From: Linnemannia hyalina
Lineage: Eukaryota > Mortierellomycota > Mortierellomycetes > Mortierellales > Mortierellaceae
Direction of reading: 5' to 3'
NCBI GenBank assembly: GCA_019671135.1
Contig: JAHRHY010000004.1
Location: forward strand, 1-64,000
DNA: 64,000 nucleotides
Shown: positions 51,626 through 62,633 of the stretch, piece by piece
Layout: each line of letters opens with the position of its first letter
How positions within the stretch are numbered: the first letter of the stretch is position 1
Notes under the pieces: model-generated
Told to the model about the DNA's origin: nothing
The model's input: only the letters and a program-made list of their open reading frames with translations
The model's database searches: none
Position numbers and translations under genes: made by a program

Positions 51626-53278
51626 TTAACGTATATAAATATCCTTGAACCCGCGAACAGTTCTGCATTGCAATGTGGTGAAATTCATATACGGAACTTG
51701 GCCATCGGGATATTCTTCCAGCCATGCAACGATCTTTGTTTCTAAACTAAGTCCACATCGTACTTTAATACCATTGGACAATGTTGCAAAAATATATTCT
51801 TTGTTGTGATACATATCCATTGCAATTGCTATGACTGTATAGCTGGTATTTATTTCAAGTACATTATATCCAGCTTTGTATGTTGCTTTGTGGATAGCTC
51901 TATCATGGACTTGTATAAAATTCTCACCATTCATGTTTTCTAGATGAATATCAACAATTGGTGATGCACCTTTGCGGATTCTTCTCTCAGGCCATTGGAT
52001 CTTTACATTATCCACCTCCACTATACCCATATCCTCGAATTGTAAAACGTCATCATCGTAAATGTATGGGTACATGCCTTTATGTGCTCCTGCAACAAGT
52101 GTTATTGCTGTACATTCGTCAGGCCGTTTGTACTTGGTAACTGTAATATCCTTGATGCTATTCTCATCCATCTCAACCTCCAAAAAGTATATTGGTCTAT
52201 CGTTGAAGCTATAGTTGGCTAACAACGTCATTGCTTCCTCTTTCTCGACATTGTTACGATATGAACCATACTTCTTACCTGTAACAGAGTTCCACCAATG
52301 GCAATATGCGAATGCCGATTTTTCACCCATTGTTACATGAATACCTACCATGGATGATATATTGCCAACTATATACTTCCAATATGCCTTGTGTTTTACG
52401 CAGAAGGTGGGACATTCTTGGATCTCTTCCTTTATGGCATCCAAGACTCCTTTATAATAGGAGAATGTATATATCTCCTGTCCATAAAAGGTAAGTTCAA
52501 GTCTTGTTAGACCTGTTTTCTTCGCCTTTCGAAGTCTCTTATGTAGGTCCTTATCCACATCCATAACAAAATTTTCCATTCTTGAACCCAACGACATTTT
52601 TACTTCAGCACTCTCCAACATCTGTACAAGTTTGTTATAAACCTTACAACGGACCTTTTGGTCTTTTTCGGTAACTCCAAACCAAGAGAGACAGTGGTTA
52701 CCAACCTTATGGAGATCGTCGGCAATATCCAAATCTTCTCCAAATCTCTCTTGAAGGTATTGCTGAAGAATTGGACGGCTTGTAACATATCTACAATCCG
52801 TAGCAATGTCTATATCATGGAGAATAACATAGTCAACCTCAAGCTCATGAAATATTGGTGGTAACTCGGAAATTAAAGAGATGGCCTCCAGTTCATTGAG
52901 CGTTACCTTAATGCTGAAATATCCTGCATGGTATAAGGCCGTACTTCTAAACTTTTTTCTATGTTTTTCTAGTAGTTTAGAGCTAAAAAAACTATTGTCT
53001 TTGATATAACCCTCGTTAACAACTTTAACCATGGAGTGGCTAACATCGAGGTCTTTAAAAGCTTCGCGAATATTGGAAGTGGTGTTTTTGCGCTGCTCGT
53101 CAACAAGTGCAGCCCGGTTGTGCAATCCCCAGAGTATTAAACTATCGCAGAATATCTCTGAGTACTTTTTCCAGCCAGTCTTCGGTTTGCCAGGCAATGC
53201 AATCTCTTTGCCCACATCAGAGATAAGATGGGCATATGAGTTCAGCGCCTTGTTAATGGATTTAGGTATAGCGGACAT
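51626..53278 (-). CDS. Rep-like protein, 550 aa (B2)
   Basis: Full-length copy with the acidic, YNK and RxE motifs intact. It differs from B1 at about a dozen residues, most of them clustered at 127-146 (the helix before the acidic strand) and 181-189. This suggests a conversion patch rather than even drift. The start MSAIPKS at 53278 was chosen as in B1. A TTTTTAAAAA lies in the gap to the transposase stop, and TTTTTAAAAA again before the start. Confidence 0.72.
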   Translation of the reverse strand: MSAIPKSINKALNSYAHLISDVGKEIALPGKPKTGWKKYSEIFCDSLILWGLHNRAALVDEQRKNTTSNIREAFKDLDVSHSMVKVVNEGYIKDNSFFSSKLLEKHRKKFRSTALYHAGYFSIKVTLNELEAISLISELPPIFHELEVDYVILHDIDIATDCRYVTSRPILQQYLQERFGEDLDIADDLHKVGNHCLSWFGVTEKDQKVRCKVYNKLVQMLESAEVKMSLGSRMENFVMDVDKDLHKRLRKAKKTGLTRLELTFYGQEIYTFSYYKGVLDAIKEEIQECPTFCVKHKAYWKYIVGNISSMVGIHVTMGEKSAFAYCHWWNSVTGKKYGSYRNNVEKEEAMTLLANYSFNDRPIYFLEVEMDENSIKDITVTKYKRPDECTAITLVAGAHKGMYPYIYDDDVLQFEDMGIVEVDNVKIQWPERRIRKGASPIVDIHLENMNGENFIQVHDRAIHKATYKAGYNVLEINTSYTVIAIAMDMYHNKEYIFATLSNGIKVRCGLSLETKIVAWLEEYPDGQVPYMNFTTLQCRTVRGFKDIYIR

Positions 53279-53333
53279 GTTGAAAAGCTTACTGTTTGCA
53301 GAGATATGTACTACAAACTTTTTAAAAACCACT

Positions 53334-53579
53334 TTACTCTGAAGCAAATTTTCGGTGTGCTGACCATGATAATGCACCAATTGTATGCATATGTTTTTGT
53401 AAATCTGGTGCAAAAAAGTCTACTAATCCCCACAGTTCTTCCTTTGACATACCATTAAGTTCTTGCTGAGACTTACCACGTAACAAAACAGCTCTCAAGT
53501 ACATTGCCATTGTAGGATGCATATGATGCTCATGTATATAAATGGCTATTATTTGCTTAATTTCTTTAAGTGTTGGCAT
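53334..53579 (-). CDS. Small hypothetical protein, 81 aa (B2)
   Basis: Differs from the B1 copy at two residues (His for Asp at 21, Thr for Ala near 67). It lies 55 bp upstream of the Rep-like gene on the same strand. No family recognised. Confidence 0.6.
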   Translation of the reverse strand: MPTLKEIKQIIAIYIHEHHMHPTMAMYLRAVLLRGKSQQELNGMSKEELWGLVDFFAPDLQKHMHTIGALSWSAHRKFASE

Positions 53580-53725
53580 TGCATAACTAGTAAGCCATTA
53601 GGAAGAATGCCTATACTACAATACACTTTTAGATTTGTTGCACTATAAAAGAAGTTATCTCATATTCCGAGATAGATTGGATAGAAATATAATGCATATA
53701 TCATCTATTTCAAGAGAATTTAAAC

Positions 53726-55465
53726 GTAAACTATTAGCAAAAATTCCTTTATATAACACACTTTTGGATTTTTTAAAACTATTAACGATAAACACGATAG
53801 GGGAGCAAGCCCCTCAACCAGATGTCAAAGTATTTCATCATGGCGGTTTTGCGACAACTTTTTTGTAACCACCAATTTTCTCCCAACCACCAAAGTATAC
53901 AAACGATATTTTATAGACATTTCCTAAGTCTACATAACTTTTATTTATACAACTTCTTTTTTCTGTCTTGTTATCATACAAAATGCGATAGAAATGTCAC
54001 AATGTTCATACCCATTTGCATCACGAAATATGGGGTACGTTTTAAGAAACGTCTATTTTTAAAGACATAGTTGCTCTTTAAACAACACATTTTCTCTACC
54101 TTATTATTACACAAAATGCAATAGAAATGTCACAATGTTCATACCCATTTGCATCACGAAATATGTAATGTGTTTTAAGAAACGTCTATTTTAAACGACA
54201 TAACTATTCTGTTAACAACTTCTTTTTTCTGTCTTGTTATCACACAAAATGCGATAGAAATGTCACAATGTTCATACCCATTTGCATCACGAAATATGTG
54301 ATACGTTTTAAGAAACGTCCATTTTAAACGACATAATTACTCTGTTAACAACACATTTTCTCTACCTTATTATCACACAAAATGCGATAGAAATGTCACA
54401 ATGTTCATACCCATTTGCATCACGAAATATGTGATAAGTTTTAAGAAACGTCTATTTTAAACGACATAATTACTCTGTTAACAACACATTTTTTCTATCT
54501 TATTATCACACAAAATGCGATAGAAATGTCACAATGTTTATACCCATTGGCATCACGAAATATGTGATACGTTTTAAGAAACGTCCATTTTAAACGACAT
54601 AATTACTCTGTTAACAACACATTTTCTCTACCTTATTATCACACAAAATGCGATAGAAACGCCACGATGTTTATATCCATTTGCATCACGAAATATGTGA
54701 TGTGTTTTAAGAAACGTCTGTTTTTAACGACATAATTACTCTATTAACAATACATTTTTTCTATCTTGTTATCACACAAAATGCAATAGAAACGTTGTAA
54801 TATAATAGCCATTTGCATTATAAAATATGTGATGTGTTTTAAGAAACGTCTATTTTAAACGATATAATTGTTATATCTACAACTACCCACAATGCATGGT
54901 CTAATTGTGATATCTCTGTTTTTACCATTGTCGTAATTACCTACAATCTGTATAACAATAAATGCTATAACAATTGTAAGTTAACCAAAGTGTAATAATA
55001 TTAAACGTCGTGCAAATCGTGGGCTTACCTAAAGTATGTCAACATTAAACATTGTAATACTTACGAGTTTATCAAGAATGTATTAAAATTAAACATCACG
55101 ATAATCACGAGGTCATCCAAAATGCGTTCATATCAAATATCATAACTATGGTAATAACTACAGTTTGTCAGCTGTCGAATCGAATGCCGAATGTCAAATG
55201 TCGAATGTCGAATATTGTTGAGAAAGTGTAGCAATAACGCCATTAAAAACGTATCAGCTACCCTTTCTTTCCAACAACCAATGTTTGTTAAAGCCACTAT
55301 GCTACTTTTTAAAAAAATCGGGATCCAACTTTTTTTTTAAAACTACCACTACATCATCACCAGTATCACGAATGCTATATTGGATATACACATAGGATAT
55401 ATCATGAAAAGGAGATATTAGTAACCATCGCTAATTATATAAACACGAAAACAAATGCTCTACTA
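53726..55465. repeat. B2 right inverted arm, seven 133-bp units
   Basis: Inverse of the left arm, with seven tandem units (about 53920-54850) and the CATTCGA cluster near 55175-55220. No gene. 53580-53725 between the 81-aa start and the arm is the core flank also seen at 11375-11520. Confidence 0.88.
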
Positions 55466-55823
55466 GGAGGCCATCCATGTTCGGCTCCACCAACCATAGA
55501 CTACAGTATAAAAATATCTGTCAACACCTATTAAAACAGTGTGTTCCTTGAGAGTACAACAAATCTCATCAGCTTTTTCCTTCCACCAGTCTCCATTTTC
55601 TACATTCACCACCACTACTTTGTAACATCATGTCCAAGGCTTTCTCAGCTAAAGTAGATGATGTTACAAAGTAGTGGTGGTGAATGTAGAAAATGGAGAC
55701 TGGTGGAAGGAAAAAGCTGATGAGATTTGTTGTACTCTCAAGGAACACACTGTTTTAATAGGTGTTGACAGATATTTTTATACTGTAGTCTATGGTTGGT
55801 GGAGCCGAACATGGATGGCCTCC
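55466..55823. repeat. B hairpin cap with deleted loop, right end of B2
   Basis: 358 bp. 93 bp covering the loop and the inner part of the arms are lost, at a short CAT repeat. The tip GGCCTCC is intact and followed by CAA. Confidence 0.88.
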
Positions 55824-58127
55824 CAAGACGCTGGTCTATGCTTAAAACTCGAGAAATGCTCGTTCGACAAGGACAAAGTCGAATTCCTCGGCTTTGTGAT
55901 CGGAACTGACGGTATTTCTATGGACCCCGCCAAGGTTGCCGCCATTCGCGATTGGCCCACTCCCTCTTCCGTTTCGGATGTCCAGTGCTTTCTGGGTTTC
56001 TCCAACTTCTACCGTCGTTTTGTACGGAAATACTCCCATATCGCCGCGCCTCTCACCGCGTTACTCAAGAAAAATACTAACTTTGTCTGGACCGCTATCG
56101 CACAAGCCGCTTTCACGGAGCTCAAGTCACGCTTCATGTCTGGCCCCGTCCTTCGGCATTTCCAACCAGATCGCCCCTGCATCATTGAAACTGACGCTTC
56201 TGACAAGGCCCTCGGCGCTGTCTGCAGTCAGCGTGACCAAGATGGACGCCTACATCCTATCGCTTACTACTCCCGAAAACTATTGCCTGCTGAACTCAAC
56301 TATCAGATCTACGACAAAGAACTCCTTGCCATTGTGTCTGCCTTTAAACATTGGCGACACTACCTGGAATTCTCGCCCGCTACCACGGAAGTCATCACCG
56401 ACCACAGAAATCTTGAGTACTTTACCACCACGCGCCAATTGAGCCGCCGTCAAGTCCGCTGGTCTGAAATCTTGTCTGACTACAACTTTACCATCCATTA
56501 CCGCCCTGGCTCCCAGAATGCCGCTGCCGATGCTTTGTCCCGGCGGGACAACCCTGGAGAGGGAGGTGCGGCCCAGCACGGCAAGACCGAGATGACCCTC
56601 CTACCGCCGATCCAGATTCTGAACACCATCCAGGCCCGGTCACTGCAACCAGAGACGCCAGCGATCCAGGAAAAAATCAAGACACTAATCCCCGATGATC
56701 TATACTTTGGTCCAATACTCGCCAAGACCGCAAAGTCGAACTCGGACAATGCCCAGTACTCAATTCAAGATGGGCTACTCCTGCGGGATGGCCTTGTCTG
56801 CGTCCCCGACGATCCCGAACTCAAGAAACAAATCCTTCAAGAATGTCACGACGCCCCAACCGCCGGTCATTTTGGAATTACCAAGACCTCAGACCTTGTC
56901 AGTCGAACCTTTTACTGGCCTTCCATGTGGCGTTACATCAAGGATTACATCAACGGTTGTGACACCTGCCAACGGACAAAGTCATCCACTCACAAGCCTT
57001 ATGGACTTTTACAACCCCTGCCTGTACCCGATCGCCCCTGGACCTCAGTATCGATGGATTTCATCACCCAACTCCCCCCCTCAAACGGCTATACGGCAAT
57101 CTGTGTTTTTGTGGACCGATTCACCAAGATGGCACACTTTGTCCCCACCTACGACAACATCAATGCACAGGATACGGTCTGTTTGTTCCTAGAACGCGTA
57201 TTTTCAGCCCACGGTCTCCCGGATGACATTGTTTCTGACAGAGGCGCCACCTTCACTTCAGCCTTCGTTTCCACCATGTTCAAGTCTCTGGGGATCAATC
57301 AGAAGCTTTCTACCGCCTACCACCAACGCACCGATGGACAGACCGAGAGAGTAAATTCAATACTGGAACAGTACCTACGAGGGTATATCGACTATCAGCA
57401 AACGGACTGGAGCACCCTTCTACCGATAGCAGAATTTGCATACAACAACGCAACACACTCAACAACAAAAACAACACCATTCTTTGCCAACCTCGGCTAC
57501 CATCCGAAATTCACCATCACCATCCCAAGAGTCTCGAAGGACAATGTCCCAGCCCAGGAACGCGTCCAGGCCCTAAAGAACCTCTATGCGGAGATGCAAC
57601 TCAATATCCACACCGCCATTGAACAGCATGCCAGGAACTTCGACACCAAGGCCCAACCACAACCCAATCTGCAAGTAGGAGATCTTGTATGGCTAGACGC
57701 CCGGAACCTCCAAACGAACAGACCATGCAAGAAGCTCGACCATAAGCGCATAGGCCCTTACCGTATTCTCGAAAAAATCGGCACTCGATCCTTCCGTCTC
57801 GATTTACCACCAACGACCAAGCTACATCCTGTCTTTCATGTAAACTTACTTGAGCGTGCGCATCCAGATACGATCCCCGGTCGAGCCTCAAAACGACCTC
57901 CTCCGCTTGTCGTCTCCGGCGATGAGGAGTACGAGGTTGAGGCCATTTTGGATTCACGGATCAGGCGCAACCACCTTGAATACTATATACATTGGAGAGG
58001 CTACCCCGTATCCGAACGAACCTGGGAACCGGCCGCCTGTGTCAAGAATTCCCCGGACCTTGTTCGCGAGTTCCATCTGCAACACCCTCACAAACCCAGC
58101 CAAAGGCCTCTTGGAACTCGGCCCTAG
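55824..58127 (+). pseudogene. Ty3/Gypsy pol fragment (RT end, RNase H, integrase, chromodomain)
   Basis: The open frame starts inside the B2 hairpin, but the retrotransposon part begins at 55824 with QDAGLCLKLEKCSF of the reverse transcriptase. RNase H follows (about 56160-56545; ETDASD, YDKELLA, TDHRNLEY, ADALSR). Then come the integrase zinc finger (HDAPTAGHFG...CDTCQ, about 56845-56985), the core with SMDFIT, SDRG and the Glu in NSILEQY (57050-57390), a GPY-type module (RIGPYRI, about 57745) and a C-terminal chromodomain (EYEVEAILD...YYIHWRGY...TWEP, about 57925-58040). No internal stop. The chromodomain type is typical of fungal and plant chromoviruses. Codon use is richer in G and C than in the A, B and C genes. 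Confidence 0.92.
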
Positions 58128-58136
58128 AGGGGGAGG
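58126..58136 (+). other. Polypurine tract
   Basis: AGAGGGGGAGG overlaps the pol stop codon and ends 1 bp before the LTR, the usual priming site for plus-strand synthesis. Confidence 0.8.
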
Positions 58137-58137
58137 T

Positions 58138-58334
58138 TGTCACGAGACAAGAGCTTGCTCTTGTGACTTCGCCCTAACGAGTATAAAAGGGCCTTAGATA
58201 GCAAATCTATAGCTCTTTACTTGGTATCGCCAATACAACATACTCTTTAACCTATTCCTTATACTCATTTCTTAGTCCTTGATCAAGGTTCTCTTTATCT
58301 ACTTCATTCTATTGCTTGGTCTGCTTTCTTGACA
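58138..58334 (+). repeat. 3' LTR of the Ty3/Gypsy element
   Basis: 197 bp with TGTCAC...TTGACA ends. A palindrome (ACAAGAGC/GCTCTTGT, about 58147-58166) lies near its start, and a TATA box (TATAAAA, 58182-58188) suggests the transcription start region. No second LTR is in the window for comparison. Confidence 0.85.
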
Positions 58335-58565
58335 GCCGGTCTCAAAGAATTTCGTTCTGAACATCGTTGGCATTTTATTACAGCATGTGGCATAAAGGTG
58401 CGCGCAGGAAAATCGTTGGCAAAGATTTGGAGACCATGGCGTGTGGAGCATCTTCAAGGTCTACAGAGAATTGGTAGTGTGCAAGGTGTACCGTTGATGA
58501 CATTTCGTGCAGTAAAAAAGGTTCGTATTCATGGCGAGGACGATATGAAGTGCGAGCGCGTTTGA
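58335..58565 (+). pseudogene. Rep-like gene, last 76 codons (A8)
   Basis: Begins at AGLKEFRSEHRW and runs to the native stop. The C-terminal cluster (VPLMTFRAVKKV...HGEDD) matches A7, not A1. The rest was separated by the Ty3/Gypsy insertion and is absent here. The upstream open frame starts in the LTR and is not native. Confidence 0.88.
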
Positions 58566-58600
58566 GAGGTTTTTAAAAACTTTGGAAAGACTTTTGTTAA

Positions 58601-59881
58601 TTATAGACTAGTATTATCATCTTCGTGGTTTGACATTTCCTCGTCATCATCCTTATTTGACGTTTGTTCATCATCATCATCTGAAGCAACATCTATTCCT
58701 ACAAATTTCTCTTGCATTCTTTGTAACTCAAGACCATTTTCCAGTTTGTTTTGTACTGTAACGGTTTGTGTTAACTCTGGAACAAGTTGCCTTTCTCGTG
58801 GATAATCTACTCCTTCTTCCATCCATCCACGATGATGTGGCAGCTCTTCGATGTCGACTGCTTTGACAAAGTTGCGAACATTTAGCAAGAGAAGACAAAG
58901 GCGGAGTGTAAGATTAAACTCCTTTTTAGATCCAACTCGAACAATCTCCTTGTTATTAAACTTGGCGAATGTTTTCATGAGATCACCAAAGACAGCCTCT
59001 GACGTAGATCGAAATCCACCAAACATAGCATTAAAGTTGGATTCCTCTTCGTGGAGTTGCTGTAGTCGTTTCTTACGAATGGGAAAACAGAAGTTACGCT
59101 CGTCCAACTTTTCTTTTTCCACAATATCGCCAATGTATTGTGTATATCCTCCATCGAGAGCAATACAGTCCATGTTGTTGATCTTCTTACCAATGCCCAT
59201 CTCTTGTAACATTTTCCCATCGTTGTTATCACGACATGACGCTGATTTGGATACAAAGAGAACCATTCCATTGGCATCGATGGCCACTTGCGTTCTCAAA
59301 CCCGATTTCTTTAACTTATAAGAATACATTGCTGCTTTATCTTCCCCATATGTTGCTCGAGAGTCATGACCATCCAAGTAGAGAGTTACATGCTTGAACA
59401 TTGGGGGATTTTTCCAATTGGCTGTTCGAATACGAATTTCCAGCGAAGAAAACATGGATGCAAAACAGCGTGTACTCTCCTTCTCAAACAATGCACGTTC
59501 CACCTTGACGAATGTACTGTATATCAAATGGAATGTGGACTTTGGCATATACTGTGCCATGGAATCCATAGTCTCTCCAGCGACGAAAAAGTACAAGAAC
59601 GCAATTCCTTTCTCAAGTGCGTTATATGGACCAGGGAAATAGTGTTTACTCCAGATGGTAGATAGAAAGAAAAACACTGGTATGGCTCCAAGTCTCTTCA
59701 TCAACACCTTTTTCATATCCTGTATTCTTGCAATTGGTTTCAACTCTGAACGATGAAATGTCTTGACCTTTGGGCACATTGGCCACGGTTCATCAAGAAA
59801 TCCCCATTCGTTCTCCAACAGATTATCAAGCAGCCGTGCAAGTTTCTTTGGCGTAGGGTTTACGATGGTATCAGTCTCCAT
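58601..59881 (-). CDS. DDE transposase, family A, 426 aa (A8)
   Basis: Intact, with Asp170, Asp243 and Glu295. Allele-specific changes include Ser for Ile at 136 (KESTRC), KINNMDC, and TLRLCLLLLNVRN with EELPHH in the C-terminal part; the last group is shared with A7. It is followed by the usual converging gap with the TTTTTAAAAA palindrome near 58572. Confidence 0.86.
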   Translation of the reverse strand: METDTIVNPTPKKLARLLDNLLENEWGFLDEPWPMCPKVKTFHRSELKPIARIQDMKKVLMKRLGAIPVFFFLSTIWSKHYFPGPYNALEKGIAFLYFFVAGETMDSMAQYMPKSTFHLIYSTFVKVERALFEKESTRCFASMFSSLEIRIRTANWKNPPMFKHVTLYLDGHDSRATYGEDKAAMYSYKLKKSGLRTQVAIDANGMVLFVSKSASCRDNNDGKMLQEMGIGKKINNMDCIALDGGYTQYIGDIVEKEKLDERNFCFPIRKKRLQQLHEEESNFNAMFGGFRSTSEAVFGDLMKTFAKFNNKEIVRVGSKKEFNLTLRLCLLLLNVRNFVKAVDIEELPHHRGWMEEGVDYPRERQLVPELTQTVTVQNKLENGLELQRMQEKFVGIDVASDDDDEQTSNKDDDEEMSNHEDDNTSL

Positions 59882-60006
59882 AATGTCGTTTTCTGCAAAA
59901 ATAGGGATTATACACACGTAATTATGTCAATTATTCCCTAGAATTCCCCAGATATGTCATATTAAGAAATGGTGGGCATAGCTTAACAAAAGACGAGAAA
60001 AATGGT

Positions 60007-60870
60007 GTACTCCCTCGCCCAAAAAAAAGCGATCTCCCCCAATTCTATTCCTCGATTACCGATATGTAAAATATGTTTATATTGATACTCTTTCCTTACG
60101 TTTTGCTCTTGTAATACTGCTAGATAACTATGTCCATTTGGATTCTTTTGCTTTTGTATATGTATTCTTTATAGATATATCTGTTGTCTTTTTAAAAACT
60201 CCTTCCATAATCGTCTGTACAAATTCTTGCAACTTCCATTGGTATTCCATAACATATTTAACTATTTCGACCCAAGACATTTCCCATTTCGATGTACAGA
60301 TTGGCTTGAATATCCTCGATGAACGTTTCCCCCAACTTGACCTATTATGTATCTCTTATTTTAAAATCTGTTCTTGATATACTATATAATTCCAATGGTT
60401 GGGGGGTGTACTCCCTCGCCCAAAAAAATGCGATCTCCCCCAATTCTATTCCTCGATTACCGATATGTAAAATATGTTTATGTTGATACTCTTTCCTTAC
60501 GTTTTGCTCTTGTAATACTGCTAGATAACTATGTCCATTTGGATTCTTTTGCTTTTGTATATGTATTCTTTATAGATATATCTGTTGTCTTTTTAAAAAC
60601 TCCTTCCATAATCGTCTGTACAAATTCTTGCAACTTCCATTGGTATTCCATAACATATTTAACTATTTCGACCCAAGACATTTCCCATTTCGATGTACAG
60701 ATTGGCTTGAATATCCTCGATGAACGTTTCCCCCAACTTGACCTATTATGTATCTCTTATTTTAAAATCTGTTCTTGATATACTATATAATTCCAATGGT
60801 TGGGGGGTGTACTCCCTCGCCCAAAAAAAAGCGATCTCCCCCAATTCTATTCCTCGATTACCGATATGTA
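60007..60870 (+). repeat. Array of A' terminal modules, right end of A8
   Basis: Two complete A' modules (60007-60285 and 60408-60686) and a third (60809-60870) cut by the Harbinger element. The spacers are about 122 bp, shorter than in the main subtype. The tips read CATTTCCC. This shows that end iteration also occurs in the second A subtype. Confidence 0.85.
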
Positions 60871-61072
60871 TAATAGAGAAATTGAGCACTCTGAAATTTT
60901 CACAGTGTGTGGCAGTGAAATTCCAAATACGTAGGTTTTTCTAAGCCACTGTGAACATCACTGTGAAATTTTCACTGGTTCGTTCACAAGCTGTGAAGAT
61001 GGCTTCAAATGTTCATAGTGGTTGTTTTTCTTGTTTTCTTCGTTATTTTTTTAAACATTCATCAAAAAAAAA
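60871..61072. repeat. Subterminal repeats of the Harbinger element
   Basis: Several copies of CACTGTGAA and its complement TTCACAGTG, in both orientations (about 60895-61005), upstream of the Myb-like gene. Such short repeats near an end are typical transposase or Myb-like protein binding sites. Confidence 0.55.
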
Positions 61073-62615
61073 ATGTCTTCCCAGTCTGCCATCCCCACAG
61101 CCCCACCACATCCTACCGCACCTCTTCCACTTCTTGACAATACTCCAGCTGATGCACCGCCTACCGCTCTAGCTAATGCACCAGTCATCGACGAGCCAGC
61201 TGTTAGGCGCATTGCCGGCGCCAGAATCAACCCGATCCCTGTTTCTCGCTTCGACTTTCGCAAGGAATCTATCCAAGAGCTCATTCTTCTCCGGGGCTTG
61301 GCTCTGCATCGACCGTTTGTGGCCCCGCATGGAAGCGGCACGGATGCCTGGAACAAACTTGTCGACTATCTTCACGAAACTGACCGCACCGAGCGCCCTA
61401 CAACGCCATTTTACACCAATGTCAAGCCTCGGTCTTGCAAGCTTGCTTGGGAGCGTCTGTTCAACGAGCAGAAAGCTTATGAGGCAACCATGCTTGCGGC
61501 TACCGGTATTGCCCCTCAAGAGACAGAACGACGCCGTTTGATGAAGGAGCTCAACGCTCTCAAGACAGCTGGGGCAGAGGCAGTGGCAGACGCCAGACAG
61601 GAGAAGCACCGTCAGCTTGAGGTTCAGACAGAGGACAGACGTCTAGGCCAACTTCTCCTTGACTCCGCAGAGTCCCTCTCTGTCAGAACACGTTATGGCG
61701 GCGGTTCAGACTCGGAGTCTAGTGCTGCGACATCATCGACAACCACTAAGTACGGCAAGAAACGCTTCACTCTTCAAAGCCTTGAGAAGCAGCAGCAGGA
61801 ATCATTGGAGCATGTGAAAGGGCAGACCGAGTTATTGGCGCAACAGTTGGGTTTGCAGAGGGAACAAATGGAGCACCGAAAAGATGATATCTTGAGACAG
61901 GAGGCGTTAGATCGTGAGAAGGAGGCTCGTGTTGTTGATCGAGAACGCGAGAAGGAGCAGAGGCAGCTGGAATGGGAGCGGGAGAAGGTGCGCCTTTCAG
62001 AGCTTCGGGAAGCGGAGAGAGCTAAACGACAGGATGAGGTTGAAGAACGTCGACACAAGGAGTTCATGGAGGTTCTTAAGCAGCAATCGTCAACCAACCA
62101 ACTTCTCGCCCAAGGAGGCCATCCATGTTCGGCTCCACCAACCATAGACTACAGTATAAAAATATCTGTCAACACCTATTAAAACAGTGTGTTCCTTGAG
62201 AGTACAACAAATCTCATCAGCTTTTTCCTTCCACCAGTCTCCATTTTCTACATTCACCACCACTACTTTGTAACATCATCTACTTTAGCTGAGAAAGCCT
62301 TGGACATGATCATCTCATATTGGAAAGGAAATTACTATCTGTAATATCCAGGATCCAATATGAGATGATCATGTCCAAGGCTTTCTCAGCTAAAGTAGAT
62401 GATGTTACAAAGTAGTGGTGGTGAATGTAGAAAATGGAGACTGGTGGAAGGAAAAAGCTGATGAGATTTGTTGTACTCTCAAGGAACACACTGTTTTAAT
62501 AGGTGTTGACAGATATTTTTATACTGTAGTCTATGGTTGGTGGAGCCGAACATGGATGGCCTCCCAAGTTATAACCGTTATTTCTACTCAAAGGACCGGC
62601 CCGGCTTTAATTTAA
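61073..62615 (+). pseudogene. Harbinger Myb/SANT-like DNA-binding protein, interrupted by a B hairpin
   Basis: Accessory protein of the Harbinger transposon. A Pro/Ala-rich N-terminus is followed by a trihelix/Myb-like domain (about residues 60-145; DFRKESIQELILL, AWNKLVDYLHE, SCKLAWERLFNEQKAY). A Ser-rich linker and a long Glu/Arg/Lys-rich coiled coil (about 235-340) follow. The solo B hairpin lies at 62114-62564 between codons 347 and 348. After it the original frame continues for 15 codons to a stop at 62613-62615. The interrupted gene would read into the hairpin and end at 62182, losing only this short tail, so the product could still work. Confidence 0.82.
62114..62564. mobile_element. 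Solo B hairpin (MITE-like), 451 bp
   Basis: Complete hairpin cap without the rest of element B: 211-bp arms, loop at 62325-62353 in the AAGGAAATTA orientation, tips GGAGGCC and GGCCTCC. Target duplication CAA (62111-62113 and 62565-62567). It shows that the cap alone can be mobilised, presumably by the family B transposase in trans. Confidence 0.93.
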
Positions 62616-62633
62616 ATAAATATCTATTGAATA

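Larger units (their letters stand above)
42934..55823. mobile_element. Element B2, probable recombinant, with C2 inside
   Basis: The tips are GGAGGCC at 42934 and GGCCTCC ending at 55823. The flanks do not match: TTA on the left (in A7) and CAA on the right (in the Ty3/Gypsy fragment). The arms are unequal, 1925 bp (42934-44858, five satellite units) against 2098 bp (53726-55823, seven units and a shortened hairpin). This is best explained by recombination between two B elements at different sites. The core carries transposase, Rep-like and 81-aa genes in the opposite order to B1. Confidence 0.85.
55824..58334 (+). mobile_element. Ty3/Gypsy chromovirus retrotransposon, 3' part
   Basis: Only the part downstream of the B2 tip is present: end of reverse transcriptase, RNase H, integrase, chromodomain, polypurine tract and 3' LTR. 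The LTR ends at 58334 directly against codons of a family A Rep-like gene (A8), so the element had inserted there. The 5' LTR, gag, protease and most of the reverse transcriptase are missing from the window. Confidence 0.9.

Noticed and set aside
55674..58127. 817-aa single gene starting in the B hairpin
   Set aside because: The first 50 codons are hairpin sequence that happens to be open; the retrotransposon part begins at 55824 after the hairpin tip.
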